Shown here piece by piece: positions 22,285 to 33,120 of a DNA stretch of 64,000 bases (position 1 is its first letter; the number at the start of each line of letters is the position of its first letter). The stretch is from assembly GCA_963576475.1 (NCBI GenBank), contig OY754978.1, positions 19,041,678 to 19,105,677 of the forward strand, in the 5' to 3' direction. The notes under the pieces were generated by a model that made no database searches, was not told the origin of the DNA, and was given only the letters and a program-made list of their open reading frames with translations. The translations under genes and the position numbers were made by a program. This DNA comes from Molanna angustata (Eukaryota > Arthropoda > Insecta > Trichoptera > Molannidae).

Positions 22285-22395
22285 TTTTTTGTCAATTTTT
22301 TGACATCTCAATAGTGACGAAGTTGGAATATCATAGGAGAACTGAAACGGGAACTCAAGGCACCTACAGGGCTTACGACCTGTCATCATCCAATC
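22285..22395 (-). repeat. Repeat R fragment
   Basis: ATCTCAATAGTGACGAAGTT, GGAATAT and AAGGCACCTACAGGGCTTAC with GACCTGTCATC match the 10992-11092 arm, with an extra 3-7 bases in the middle. Confidence 0.65.
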
Positions 22396-22514
22396 TCGTC
22401 TTTATATTTTTTTGTCGAATGAAAATTTTTTAAACGAGTAAAACATGTATGTATCTATAATTCTTACATACAGATATAGCTTTATCCTAGTGAATTGAAT
22501 ATATTATCTATATC

Positions 22515-22544
22515 ATAAATTTTAATTTATTTATTTATTTATTA
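22515..22544 (-). repeat. Tail of family X copy, separated from 28274-28465
   Basis: The ATTTATTTATTTATTTATTA tract is the left remnant of the X 3' tail. It ends in TTA, duplicated at 28274-28276 on the other side of the foldback element. Confidence 0.5.
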
Positions 22545-22689
22545 CTAGCTTTTATGTCCCGCCGTTGGCCAAGAATGTAAATTAGTGAAGAAATAAGCAA
22601 TCGTTTATATAATATTGTCACAAAAAATATTTGCTAAATCGTAGTATGAAAAGTAGTTTGAAATTTAATTGAGTTTAAGCGATGTAAAA

Positions 22690-23290
22690 TGTTCAAGTGA
22701 TGGCCACAACCCATTTGTTTTTATATATAAGTAGGTACATACAATTTCTGCACGCATGGACTATGGTAAATGGTTTTAAATATGACTGATTATAAAGAGA
22801 CAACGTTGTAAAGAGTTTGGATTTGGCCACAACCCCTATTTTTATATATTGTCATCGAACGCAAATGTGTTTTAAATATTTAGTAATTTTGGATGATGGG
22901 AAATGGCTTAAAAATTAAATAAACAAAAGTACTGAAAAGATTCTAGTGTTGGTCACATCCCATTCGTTTATATATTTTTCGTCAAGTGTGCATACCTATA
23001 GATTATTATATTTTTGCACAATAAAACTGATCTACATTACAGAAGAAGACTTAAATAGTTTTTAATTTGAATATAAACGTTGTGAAGAGTCCAGTAATGG
23101 CCACAACCCCGATTTTTTATTATATTGTCATCAAAATCAAATGTGTAGTTATTGAAAATTAAGCAATATATGATGATATAATAAATGGTGTAAATTTCGA
23201 TTGAAAAAAAGTATTGAGAAGATTCTAGTGATGGTCACATCCCATTCGTTTTATGTATTTTCGTCAAGTGTGCATGTTTATAATATTTCT
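22690..23290. repeat. Subterminal degenerate tandem repeats of the foldback left arm
   Basis: Five boxes reading GGCCACAACCC or GGTCACATCCC recur near 22702, 22832, 22953, 23099 and 23233. Each is followed by TTTATATATT-like sequence and GTCATCGAA or GTCAAGTGTG. Mirror copies lie in 27530-28110 on the other arm. Confidence 0.6.
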
Positions 23291-23384
23291 ATACAATAGA
23301 CTATAAGACTTAAAACTAACCCAAAAGACTAAATGAAAAAAAAGAATAAGTATAAGACTACAACAAATAGTTTGTAATAAAAAC

Positions 23385-24235
23385 TGACCCAATGGTCTAC
23401 ATAAAAGATGCAATAGAAGAATTACACAATAGTAAATGATTTATATAAAAAACTGACCAAATGGTCTTCATAAAAGAAGAAGAAGATGAATTGAAATATA
23501 GGAAATATTTTATATAAAATTCACCCAACGTCTACATTAAATAAGAAAACGAAGAATTAGACTAAAGGAAATAGTTTGTATAAAAACTAACCAAAAGATC
23601 TACAAAAAATAAGAAAAAGAAGAATTAGACTATAGAAAGTAGTTAATATAAAAACTGACCCAAAGGTCTACATATTAGAAGAATAATTATACGTCAGGAA
23701 ATAGATTGTATAAAAACTAACGCAAAGGTCAACATAAAAGAAGACGAAGAAGAATTAGACTAAAGGAAAAGTTTGCATGAAAACTCTCCCTTGGTCTACA
23801 TAAAAGAGGAAAAATTAGACTATAGGAAGTTAGTTTATACAAAATTCAACAAAGGTCTACATAAAAGTAGAAAAAGAAGAAATACGTTAAAAGAAATAGT
23901 TGGTATCAAAACTGGCCCAGAGGTCTACATAAAATAAGAAGAAAAAGAATTAGATAATAGGAATAAGTTTGTATAAAAACTCACCCAAAGGGCTACATAA
24001 AAGAAGAGGAAGAAGATGAATTAGACTATAGGAAATAGTTTGTATAAAAACTCACCCAAGGTCTACATAAATTAAGAAAAAGAAAAATTAGACTATAGGA
24101 AATAGTTTATTTATGAACTGTCCCAAATGACTTCACAAAAGAAGAGGAAGAAGAATTAAACTCCAAGAAATAGTTTGTATAAAAAATCACCCAAAGGTCT
24201 ACTTAAATAAAAGAAGAATTTCACTATAGGCAATA
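23385..24235. repeat. ~67-bp minisatellite, about 13 units, foldback left arm
   Basis: Thirteen GGTCTACATAAAAG-like boxes are spaced 61-71 bases apart. Each unit also holds GAAGAATTAGACTATAGGAA and TAGTTTGTATAAAAACT. The inverted counterpart at 27120-27440 has only about five units. Confidence 0.75.
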
Positions 24236-24379
24236 GTTTGTAGATTGAATGACATGTGTATTGTAGTTAACCTACATAAGATAGTTTAATAATTTTTCTA
24301 TACGAAATTAGTAGGTATGTATATTGTTGGTTTTTAAGTAGTATTAGGTATGTAGGTACCTACCTACAATGATGTTCTA

Positions 24380-24830
24380 AATTAATTCGAATTCGATTTA
24401 TAACAAATTTTATTTGAATATCAGAATGTGTCCGTAACCATAGTAACCATAGAACATGTTAAAAATATCAAATGGTTTGTAGACATTTTTTGAATAATAT
24501 GTAGGTACCTACATTGGTTTGTTCGATGCCATAAAAATGAAAATTGTCCGAAATATCAAATATTATATACAAATTATGCAATTTTATTATGCCTATATCT
24601 TTACTAATAATCAACAGACTTTTACAATATACGTCTTAAAACTTGCTGTAATGTCTTGTGTTTCATTTTATTATTTCATAATTATATTTATTTCAAAGGT
24701 TTATTATTTTCAAGAACATATTCATTCGGTAGGAAAATGAAATATTGTATGAAAAGATATTAAAATGGCGGCATTTATGTACAAAACGCTTACTTTAAAA
24801 ATAAGTTAAACATTATAATTATACAAAATA
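24380..24830. repeat. Inner left arm of the foldback element
   Basis: Its reverse complement aligns with 25140-25600. Conserved blocks include AATGGCGGCATTTATGTACA, AAACGCTTACTTTAAAAATA, AATTGCATAA and GTAGGTACCTAC. The ORF-like stretch here has no domain and is AT-driven. Confidence 0.75.
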
Positions 24831-25672
24831 TTTTTTTTTGTTTTTTGTTTTTCACTTAAACGCTAAGTTATACTTGAAAGTAAATTTTTTTCGTGTAAAT
24901 ACGTACTTCTAACTTTTAAACTAACAGATATTTGCGTGCAAAATGTACACTTTTTTGACAGATACGACTTGGAAAATTTTGTATGAAAAAAATAATTATT
25001 GAAATATTTTTAAAATTCAGCATTTTTATCGCATTATTTTTAGCGTGACACTGCATCAGGTATACAGGTACACGTTCGCACATAAATTAGATTTTTAGAT
25101 GCTCTTGGTTTTTCAGAAGGCGTGAGACAAACACACATATATATATTTTGTATAATTATAATGTTTAACTTATTTTTAAAGTAAGCGTTTTGTACATAAA
25201 TGCCGCCATTTTAATATCTTTTCATACAATATTTCATTTTCCTACCGAATGAATATTTTCTTTAAATTAATATACTATTGAAATAAATGTGATTATGAAA
25301 TAATAAAATGAAACACAAGACTTTATAGCAAGTTTTAAGACATATATTGTAAAAGTCTGTTAATTGTTAGTAAAGATATAGGCATAATAAAATTGCATAA
25401 TTTGTATATAATATTTGATATTTCGGACAATTTTCGTTTTTGTAGCTTCGAACAAACCAATGTAGGTACCTACCTACATATCCAAAAAATGTATTGAGCC
25501 CATTTGATATTAATATTGGAATGGTTACTATGGTTACGGAAAGATTCTGATATTCAAATAAAATTTGTTATGAATCGAATTTATTTAGAACATTGTTGTA
25601 GGTAGGTACCTACCTAATACTATTTACTTACAAATCAACAATATACTGATTTCCTATAGGAAAATTATTTTA

Positions 25673-27118
25673 TTTATTTATTTATTTATGTATGTATGAA
25701 TGGATGCATGTATGCTATGTGCTCCTAAACCATTTGTCCGATTACAATGAAACTTTGGTGAATTGTCGAGCATATGCCCGGGATGGTTTCTGGATTTAAA
25801 CTATTTTCTTATTCTTCTTCTTCTTCGTGTATTTGGTCATTTTACCTATGAAAGGGGAATATCCTGGGAAAAGAAGGTACGACTGTCCCTCCATCTCTTC
25901 GCAGGTCTTCCAGGACGGTTTCTGGATTTAAACTTTTTTCTTCTTCTTCTTCATCGTGTATTTGGTCATTTTACATATGAAGTTGGAGTATTCTGGGAGA
26001 AGAAGGTCCAACTGTCCTTCCATCTCTTCACAGGTCTTCCAGGACGGGTTCTGCATATAAACTTTTTGCTTCTTTTTCTTCGTCGTGTCATCTTACCTAT
26101 GAAGATGAACTATCCTGGGAGAAGAAGGTCCAATTTTCCTTCCATCTCTTCGCAGGTTTCTGGATTTAAACTTTCTTTTTCTTTTCTTCTTCTTCTTCGT
26201 CGTGTATTTGGTCATTTTACCTATGAAGTTGGAGTATCCTGGGAGAAGAAGGTCCAACTGTCCTTCCGTCTCTTCGCAGGTTTCTGGATTTAAACTTTTT
26301 TCTTCTTCTTCTTCAGCGTGTATTTGGTCATTTTACCTATAACGGTGGACTAACCTGGGAGAAGAAGGTCCAATTGTCCTTCCATCACTTCGCAGGTTTC
26401 TGGATTTGAACTTTTTTCTTCTTCTTCTTCTTCGTGTATTTTAGGTCATTTTACCTATGAAGTTGGAGAATCCTGGGAGAAGAAGGTCCAACTGTTCTTC
26501 CAACTCTTCGCAAGTCTTCCAAGACGTTTTTTGGATATAAACTTTTTTCTTCTTCTTCTTCTTTTTCTTCTTCATCGTGCATTTGGTCATTTTACCTATG
26601 AAGGTGGACTATCCTGGGAGAAGAAGGTCCAACTGTTCTTCCAACTCTTCGCAAGTCTTCCAAGACGGTTTTTGGATATAAACTTTCTTCTTCTTCTTCT
26701 TCTTCTTCTTTTTCTTCTTCATCGTGCATTTGGTCATTTTACCTATGAAGGTGGACTATCCTGGGAGAAGAAGGTCCAATTTTCCTTCCATTTCATCGCA
26801 GGTATCTGGATTTAAACTTTTTTCTTCTTCTTCTTCGTGTATTTAGTCATTTTACCTTTAAAGGTGGAGTATCCTGGGAAAAGAAGGTCCTTTCATCTCT
26901 TCGCGGTTCTTCCAGGATGGTTTCTGGATTTAAACTTTTCTTAACCGATTGAAGGGACGGGATGTAATGAAGGGATGGGATGCACTAAAGGGCCTGAAGG
27001 GACAGGAGGTACTGAAGGGCCTGATTGGAAGGGACGTAATGATGGATTGAAGGGACGGGAGGTACTGAAGGGCCTGAAGGGACGGGAGGTTCTGAAGGGT
27101 CTGAAGCGACGGTTCATG
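25673..27118 (-). mobile_element. Repeat Y nested in the foldback right arm
   Basis: Sequence absent from the mirror position of the left arm. The plus strand starts ATGTATGTATGAATGGATGC, CTCCTAAACCATT, CCGATTACAATGAAACTTTG and CCCGGGATGGTTTCTGGA. Nine ~115-145-bp units follow, each with TTCTTCTTCTTC, TTTGGTCATTTTACCTATGA, TATCCTGGGAGAAGAAGGT and CTTCGCAGG. Then come units of GAAGGGACGGGAGGTACT (26950-27112). Long reading frames over the TTC units are repeats, not genes. Confidence 0.65.
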
Positions 27119-27119
27119 G

Positions 27120-27440
27120 AGTCTAATTCATTTTCTTCTTAATTTTATGTAGACCTTACAGTTTTTACACAAACTATTTCCTTTAGTCTTTTTCTTCGTT
27201 TTCTTATTTTATGTAGAACTTGGGTGAATTTTATAAAAACTCTTTCCTATAGATTAATCTTCTTCTTCTTTTATGACGACCTTTTAGTCAGTTTTTATAC
27301 AATCTATTTCCAATAGTCTAATTCTTCTATTTTATGTATTTTTTCTTATTTTATGTAGACCATTGGAATAGTTTTTTATACAAACTATTTCTTATAGTCT
27401 TATAATTATTCTTCTCTTTTTTATTTAGACTTTTGGGTTA
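27120..27440. repeat. ~67-bp minisatellite, about 5 units, foldback right arm
   Basis: This is the inverted counterpart of 23385-24235, with TTATGTAGACC and CAAACTATTTCC boxes. The unit number differs strongly between arms. Confidence 0.7.
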
Positions 27441-28273
27441 GTTTTAAGTCTAATAGTCTATTGTGTAGAAATATTATTAACGATATGCACACTTGATGAA
27501 AATACATATTATGAAAAAACGAATGGGATGTGGGATGTGACGATGTAATTGCACTAGAATCTTTTCAATACTTTTGTTTAATCAAATTTAAACCATTTAT
27601 ATCATCCTATTTTGAATAATTTTCAACACCCTCATATTTGATTTCGTTGACGATATTTAAATAATGGGGGTTGTAGCCATAACTGAACTCTTCACAACGT
27701 TTATATTCAAATTAAAAACTATTTATTATAGTTTAAGTCTTCTTCTTCTTCGTTAATGTAGGCTTTTGTGTCAATTGTAAGTCTATAAGTCTAATTGTGC
27801 AAAAATATAATGCACACTTGATGAAAAAATATAAAAACCAATTGGCTGTGATCAACACTAGATCTTTTCAGTACATTAGTTTAATCAAATTTTAACCACA
27901 TCCCAACATCCAAAATTACTAAATTTTCAATAGGTACATATTACAATTTGTTTTCGATGATAATATTTAAAAATGGGGGTTGTGGCCAAACCAATCTCTT
28001 TACAACGTTGATAAACAGTCATATTTAAAACCATTTCGCATAGTCCATGCGTACAGAAATTGTATATTATACTTCATTCACACTTTATAGCAATATATAA
28101 AAAATAATGAGTTGTGGCCATCACTTGAACATTTTACAATCAAATTCAATCATATTTCAAACCACTTTTCATAGTCCGATTTTGCAAAATAATTGGGTGA
28201 CAATATTATAAAAACGATTGCTTTTTCCTTCACAATTTTACATTCTTGGCCAACGGCGGGACATAAAAGCTAG

Positions 28274-28465
28274 TTAACAATAAAATGAGGAAGATTAAAA
28301 TACAATTACATACTAGAGCTAGAATTTAAGTGCGTGTGTACATATATGTGTGTGTATGTTTATTATTTATTGATAAGTATTGTATAAATAAAATAAATAA
28401 ATAAATAAATAATTGAATAAATAAAATAAATAAATAAATAAATAATTGATAGGATACGATGAACA
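28274..28465 (-). repeat. Family X non-LTR 3' UTR, interrupted by the foldback element
   Basis: TTAACAATAAAATGAGGAAG, ACAATTACATACTAGAGCTAG, ATTATTTATTGATAAGTATT and ATGAACACCTCG match 20020-20190. An (AATA)n expansion at 28385-28445 is absent from the other copy. Confidence 0.6.
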
Positions 28466-28469
28466 CCTC

Positions 28470-28575
28470 GATGAATGTTTGTATGTATCCATGTATGTAT
28501 GTATGTGTGCTATGCGCTCCTAAACCGTTCACCCGATTGTCGAGCGTATGCCTGGGATGGTTTCTGGATGAAAAA
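28470..28575 (-). repeat. Repeat Y 3'-end fragment
   Basis: ATGTATGTATGTGTGCTATG, CGCTCCTAAACCGTTCACCC and GGGATGGTTTCTGGAT match the plus-strand start of the nested Y at 25690-25800. Confidence 0.6.
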
Positions 28576-29689
28576 TTTTAAAAAAAATCGACAAATCATT
28601 TTTTAGCCTTTATCTTTTTATTAAAATGCGTCATAGTCAAATACATATATCCCGTTGTAAACTATTGTTTTTAAATAAATTTAGAATATTTATCAAACAA
28701 CAAACAACATATTTCTCGTTACTACTAACTTTCTATATTCAACATTACAAAACAATTCTTTCGCCTGTATAATTATTTCCATTACAATAATTATATTTCA
28801 GTACAATTATCATGACAAGTGATGACGTCAAAAAGTAACATTTTTTCTCTAAATATCTAAATCAATTATTACGTACATTTTTGTTTTGTATTTATTTATA
28901 ATTCTACAACACACACCGCAAAGCACGTAATCCGAAAAAAATAATTACATACATACGAAAATGTAATTTTTATCGTAATTGATAGTTACTTTTCCTCGAA
29001 TGTCTAAGAAAATTGTCTTTAGAGGCCAAAATATGTCACATTCTTCACGTACCATCCCCAATTAGATGTTAAATTCGTACATGGTCATGAAAATACACAT
29101 TCACCTACTCACAAACATTTCCTTTATTCAAAAGAAAATCATTTGTGTATTGACGCAATAGACTTCTTTATAAATTATTGTACGAGTTATTGATTTGTTT
29201 TGTGAACGATGAAAAGGAACTTTTTCCAATCTCATTAATACTGTATATGACAGAGGCCTTCCAATGTACTTTTGTAAATAAAAATTATCCAAGGGATATT
29301 ATTTCCTATAAATTTACCAGCTGTCTTATAGACGTATCTATGCATAGTATTGATAAATAAATTGCAGGTTATTATAGTCAGAAACTTGTTATTTTGACAC
29401 TAAAATATTTACACCGCGTTCTGTATCAAAAATGTATTTCCATTGAGATACTCGCATGTTATTATTGATAAACAAAATTTATGATTTTCTTTATTTTATG
29501 ATAAAACTTAGGTACAGTACTGGTAGAGTTATTTATTTAATGTACAATGTATTAGAAATGAGATCAATGTTACATCGATGTGTTGTCAAATGAAAACAGG
29601 TAGGGTAATATTATACGTCCTAAAAACAACCATTGTAGGGTGATTAAATTATACCACTAAAAAAGTTTTGTTCTTATTCAAATAGTCAG
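28576..29689. other. No gene recognised (1.1 kb)
   Basis: AT-rich with no domain, repeat end or RNA signal that I can support. Confidence 0.45.
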
Positions 29690-30340
29690 TGATACATTGC
29701 TGTAACACATGAGATCTTAATGTCGATGGTGATAATATGTAAAGTTGAAGAATACGTACCAAACTATAAATCCATAAATCCAACCCATAAATTATTGTAT
29801 ATTTTAAGATATTTTGATTTCTATACAAAACATTTAGGTATGTATCAAAAGATAGGATAGTATGGAGTTCAGCCCTTTATCCTATACAGGATATGAAAGC
29901 AGTATGATGGTTTGTATGTATGATTAGATTAAGTATCAAACTATTGAAATTACCTGTAGATATTGTGTATAGTGTATACTGCTATACAATTTATATGAAA
30001 CTATGTCGTCACTAAATTCAATTTTTATAAAAATTGTTAAAAAAAGTTTGAAATGTACGATTAAAGTGTCCAAATTTTTTATAGAAAATAAATTATCTAG
30101 TTGGGGTGTTGATGCATTTTTCGATATTTTTAAAAACTTTGGAAATATAGGCAGTTAAACACATAAATTTTTCAAAAAAAAAATCTCAATAAAAAATCTA
30201 TGTGAATCTCTGGAAATTAAAAAAAATGAGATTTTGTATTATGTACTTGTAAAAAACTTAACTTTAAATATGTAAATGACGTCAGTTTTGCGTGTTGTAA
30301 ATAAAAGTAATATAAACATTTGGATCAAAATAGTCCACAG
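29690..30340 (-). mobile_element. Helitron-like family, inverted partial copy
   Basis: The reverse complement matches 16850-17560: GTGACGACATAGTTTCAT, CACCCCAACTAGATAATT, CTGCCTATATTTCC, GGACTGAACTCCATACTATC and GTGTTACAGCA at the 3' side. The terminal CTAG is altered and the 5' end is missing. Confidence 0.5.
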
Positions 30341-30534
30341 GTAGGTATGTAGATCAAATTTAAAAGATTGGGCTGTGGCCAATACATTTTACATTTTTTC
30401 TTAAAAAAAACGTTATCTACTTAGGTACTCATATATTTTTATGGAGCCTATTATCAGTATTTTCACCGAAAGAAGATTTTGAATGTTTTTAATGTTGAAA
30501 TATAAAATATATATGGTCGTTTTACATGCTATTA

Positions 30535-31304
30535 TCCAACTGCCGATTTGTTCAAAATAATTCATTTCTCATATCCACATAGTTTAAAGGCAAGATCAGC
30601 GTATAGGATATTGAAGGTATGGCCAAGTCTATATTTTTCATTGTTTTTCCAAATTTGAAGTCAAAAAACACAAACTTCGATGCATCGCGGAATATGTCAT
30701 AAAAATATGCATGGATGAATTCAGAATATGGAGTAGAAAAACTTTATGTGTGTCTGATTGTGTATGAGTCTATGAATCTCTTCCTCTCTATATTTTTTGA
30801 TCAGCTTGATGCACAGGGGTCATTTTTTTAAAAAGTATAAGTACAAATATACTCAGAAATTTGATATTTTGTGTCAGTCAGGGGTTATGAAGATTAGAAT
30901 TTTTATTTTATATCCACATATACAAACGAAAACCATAAAAGAAAAAACGCTGAAAAAATTTATAAATACACAAACTGTTTCAATGAAAAAGTTTTTAGTA
31001 AGGTAAACATTGTTTATGACAAATTTATGTGTTTGTCTTCAGAAAGTATCAAGAAATGCCAAAACACCCCCAACTAGAAACATTAATTTTCTATAAAAAT
31101 ATATACATCATTGTAGTACATCTCAGTTTTTTTTTTAATTTTTGTATAAATTACATTAAGTGATGACATCGTGTCATACAATTTGTATGGCAGAATACAC
31201 AATATCTACGGGGACTCTTTTCAATTTTGTTTCGTACTAATCCTTCAACTGTGCAATGGTACTATCGCCATCGACGTTGGATCTCAAATGTTATATGCAA
31301 TTAG
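30535..31304 (+). mobile_element. Helitron-like family, second plus-strand copy
   Basis: It begins TCCAACTGCCGATTTGTTC after an A and ends CATCGACGTTGGATCTC...GTTATATGCAATTAG followed by T, aligned with 16527-17586. It is shorter (770 bp). The interior includes TCAGTCAGGGGTTATGAAGA and ACACCCCCAACTAGAAA. The 3' hairpin is degraded. Confidence 0.5.
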
Positions 31305-31970
31305 TATTTAATAATTTGAGCTGTTAAAACTATGAAATGTGATGTGTACCTACCTAATACTTGCAGAAACATCACATCAAAAGTTAAAGTATGCATACTA
31401 GTGATTTTTGTAAAGAAACCCATGATATTACACTCTACTGTTACATACTAGTGGAGGTTTAAAAGAGAATAATTATCTCAAGGTCACGAAAGAGGTCGTT
31501 TGCTCTGCGATACAAGAAATAAATTACTGATGAGTATTTAATTGGAAGGTCGTTAAATTTTATATACAAAGGTCACCCAAAAAACGTTTGTTTGGTGAAA
31601 TAACAAAACAACTTTATCGAAAACTTTTTGCAAATTGACCCCATGCTGGCTCACTTCATTTATATGTATCAACAAATTAACATATAAAACAGTGAGAGAA
31701 TTTTTATGTTGTTAAGTAGGTACTAACTTGAATTCTTTGCAGACTTCTGATAGCAATAATAATTTATTTCGTACGAATTAATTCGACTGAACTAACAACA
31801 TATTTGGTTACGTGAATTCTTTTTTTTTTAAAACAAAGCGTGTCTTTGGTACAAGTATTTATACATTATCGTTCTCAATATTATCATGAATAATTTAATG
31901 TTAAATCAAAAATTAAATCGACCAATCAACTTACAATTTTAATAAAATGAACTGGATACAAATATTTGGA
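31305..31970. other. No gene recognised
   Basis: AT-rich flank between the Helitron-like copy and the SINE. Nothing was assigned. Confidence 0.4.
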
Positions 31971-32109
31971 TGGGTGGTGGCAGAGCGGTTAGCGCGGTGG
32001 GTTAGTAATCCAGTGGTCGCGAGTTCGAATCCTGCCACGATTTCGTTCACCTATACCTTGTACAAGCATTTATGCTTAGTTAACGGAATGAATGAGGATG
32101 TATTTCATT
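31971..32109 (+). repeat. tRNA-headed SINE, interrupted by the LTR element
   Basis: GGGTGGTGGCAGAGCGGTTA (A-box-like) and GAGTTCGAATCCTGCCACGA (B box) are followed by TTTCGTTCACCTATA, CATTTATGCTTAGTTAACGG and ATGAGGATG. The head does not fold as a functional tRNA because the acceptor ends do not pair in register. The tail CATT and A-run continue at 35979-35995 beyond the LTR element. Copies: 5977-6138 (+) and 41098-41247 (-). Confidence 0.8.
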
Positions 32110-32784
32110 TGTGGCAGACCACATCTCGAAATTTCTTTCGAGCGCGCGCCTAGCGACGGCAAGTACATTTGTTTATCGCTAGGCCGAGTTCATCGCCCGC
32201 AACGTCAAACAAGTGACAATACTCCTCAACTGGGTATGACACTTCAAATAAATAAGTCTAGAAAGTTCGAGGACATTGAACTTGCTACCCCCAGCGCAGC
32301 ACTATTTAAGGGAGTCTACACCTCTACACGTCGTCATTTCATTTCCGTATTTCCGTCACTTCGATTCGTCACATCACGCCGCCGTTCTCGACCACGCCGT
32401 CTCGCCGACACTTCATCTCTCGACCTCGCGAGCACGATGGTACTTCACCATGCGAAGATTCGGACACTTCGAACACACCCGCTAACTCGCTCGTTATACC
32501 TACTCATCGTGAGAAAGTTCCTTTGTAAGTTATTTCATCAATTGTAAATTTACCCTTAAGCAAACTATTAATTGTGATCAATATACTCATTGTTACTTTT
32601 GACCATTCTTTCTTCTTCTCTCTAAACCACTGTCCTTGTGTTCTTATTTCAAATCATATCCACTTAGGATATAGTAAACTCTCTTTACTGGTAACCCCTC
32701 TGGTTACCACATATATTTAATAGTAACCACTCTGGTTACTAACTACTTTCGATTGGTAACCCCTCCGGTTACCAATCAGCTTTA
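32110..32784 (+). repeat. 5' LTR
   Basis: It begins TGTGGCAGACCACATC and ends CAATCAGCTTTA. TATA-like CTATTTAAGGG lies near 32303. Three GGTAACC-type short inverted repeats (for example GGTAACCCCTCTGGTTACC) lie at about 32690-32777. Ending in TTA rather than CA is atypical, but the repeat boundary and CATT flanks place it there. Reading frames within the LTR are duplicated in the 3' LTR and are not assigned as genes. Confidence 0.85.
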
Positions 32785-32786
32785 AT

Positions 32787-32798
32787 TGGTGACCCCGA
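32787..32798 (+). other. Primer-binding site
   Basis: TGGTGACCCCGA begins 2 bases after the 5' LTR. TGG complements the CCA end of a mature tRNA and the rest complements a GGGGTCA acceptor stem. The tRNA species was not determined. Confidence 0.75.
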
Positions 32799-32959
32799 AA
32801 ACGTGAATATGAACACAATCGTTACCAAACAGCTTAACAGCTAAGCTTCACAGCTACTGGTATTTACAAAACATCGGTATTTATCTAGTACCGGCCCGAG
32901 GCCGAAAAACGATATATATGCATTCACAACAGTGGTATTTTTCATTACAATAACATTAA

Positions 32960-33120
32960 ACAACACTTACCGATTTTCCTCAGATCACTCTTTTCTTTTC
33001 CTAGTTTAGAAAAAGAACGAATTGGTTTTTGAATCTCTCACGATGGGTACACTACACTACACCCGCGAAACAATCGCGCTTAATTCTATGAAATCGCGTT
33101 TAAAAATCACCCGCGTTTCT
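32960..33120 (-). other. Antisense exon-and-donor-like segment inside the LTR element
   Basis: The minus strand has a GC-richer stretch (CGCGGGTGTAGTGTAG, GTACCCATCGTGAGAG) leading to GAGGAAAATCGGTAAGTGTT, a strong splice-donor-like sequence. The rest of the interior to 34200 is AT-rich and intron-like. This could be captured host sequence. No protein is recognisable. Confidence 0.2.

Larger units (their letters stand above)
22545..28273. mobile_element. 5.7-kb foldback (long inverted repeat) transposable element, TSD TTA
   Basis: The ends CTAGCTTTTATGTCCCGCCG and their exact reverse complement (34 matching bases at the tips) are flanked by TTA at 22542-22544 and 28274-28276. Inverted homology continues inwards through subterminal repeats (GGCCACAACCC boxes about every 130 bases), a ~67-bp tandem array and an inner block (24380-24830 versus 25140-25600, about 80-90% by eye) to a ~310-bp spacer. 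The right arm carries a nested Y element (25673-27118). No transposase ORF is visible. Tandem repeats inside long inverted arms recall Drosophila FB and Galileo elements. The 3-bp TTA duplication resembles PIF/Harbinger. Superfamily assignment is open. Confidence 0.7.

Noticed and set aside
23385..24235. CRISPR-like array
   Set aside because: Units are ~67-bp degenerate tandem repeats without constant repeat/variable spacer structure, in an animal genome.
24519..24740. 73-codon frame in the inner foldback arm as a transposase remnant
   Set aside because: Hydrophobic AT-driven composition, no catalytic motif, and the mirrored arm breaks the frame.
25763..26815. Two plus-strand frames with repeated leucine-rich and HFTYE segments
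   Set aside because: They run through the ~115-145-bp minisatellite units of repeat Y. Periodic frames follow the repeat, and other Y copies do not keep them.
31971..32045. Possible functional tRNA gene
   Set aside because: A and B boxes are good, but the 5' and 3' acceptor segments do not pair in register and the same body follows in three copies, so it is a SINE head.
32092..32547. 151-codon frame at the LTR start, repeated at 35250-35741
   Set aside because: Lies in the LTR, present identically in both LTRs. It has no domain and extends into unrelated flank at its start.
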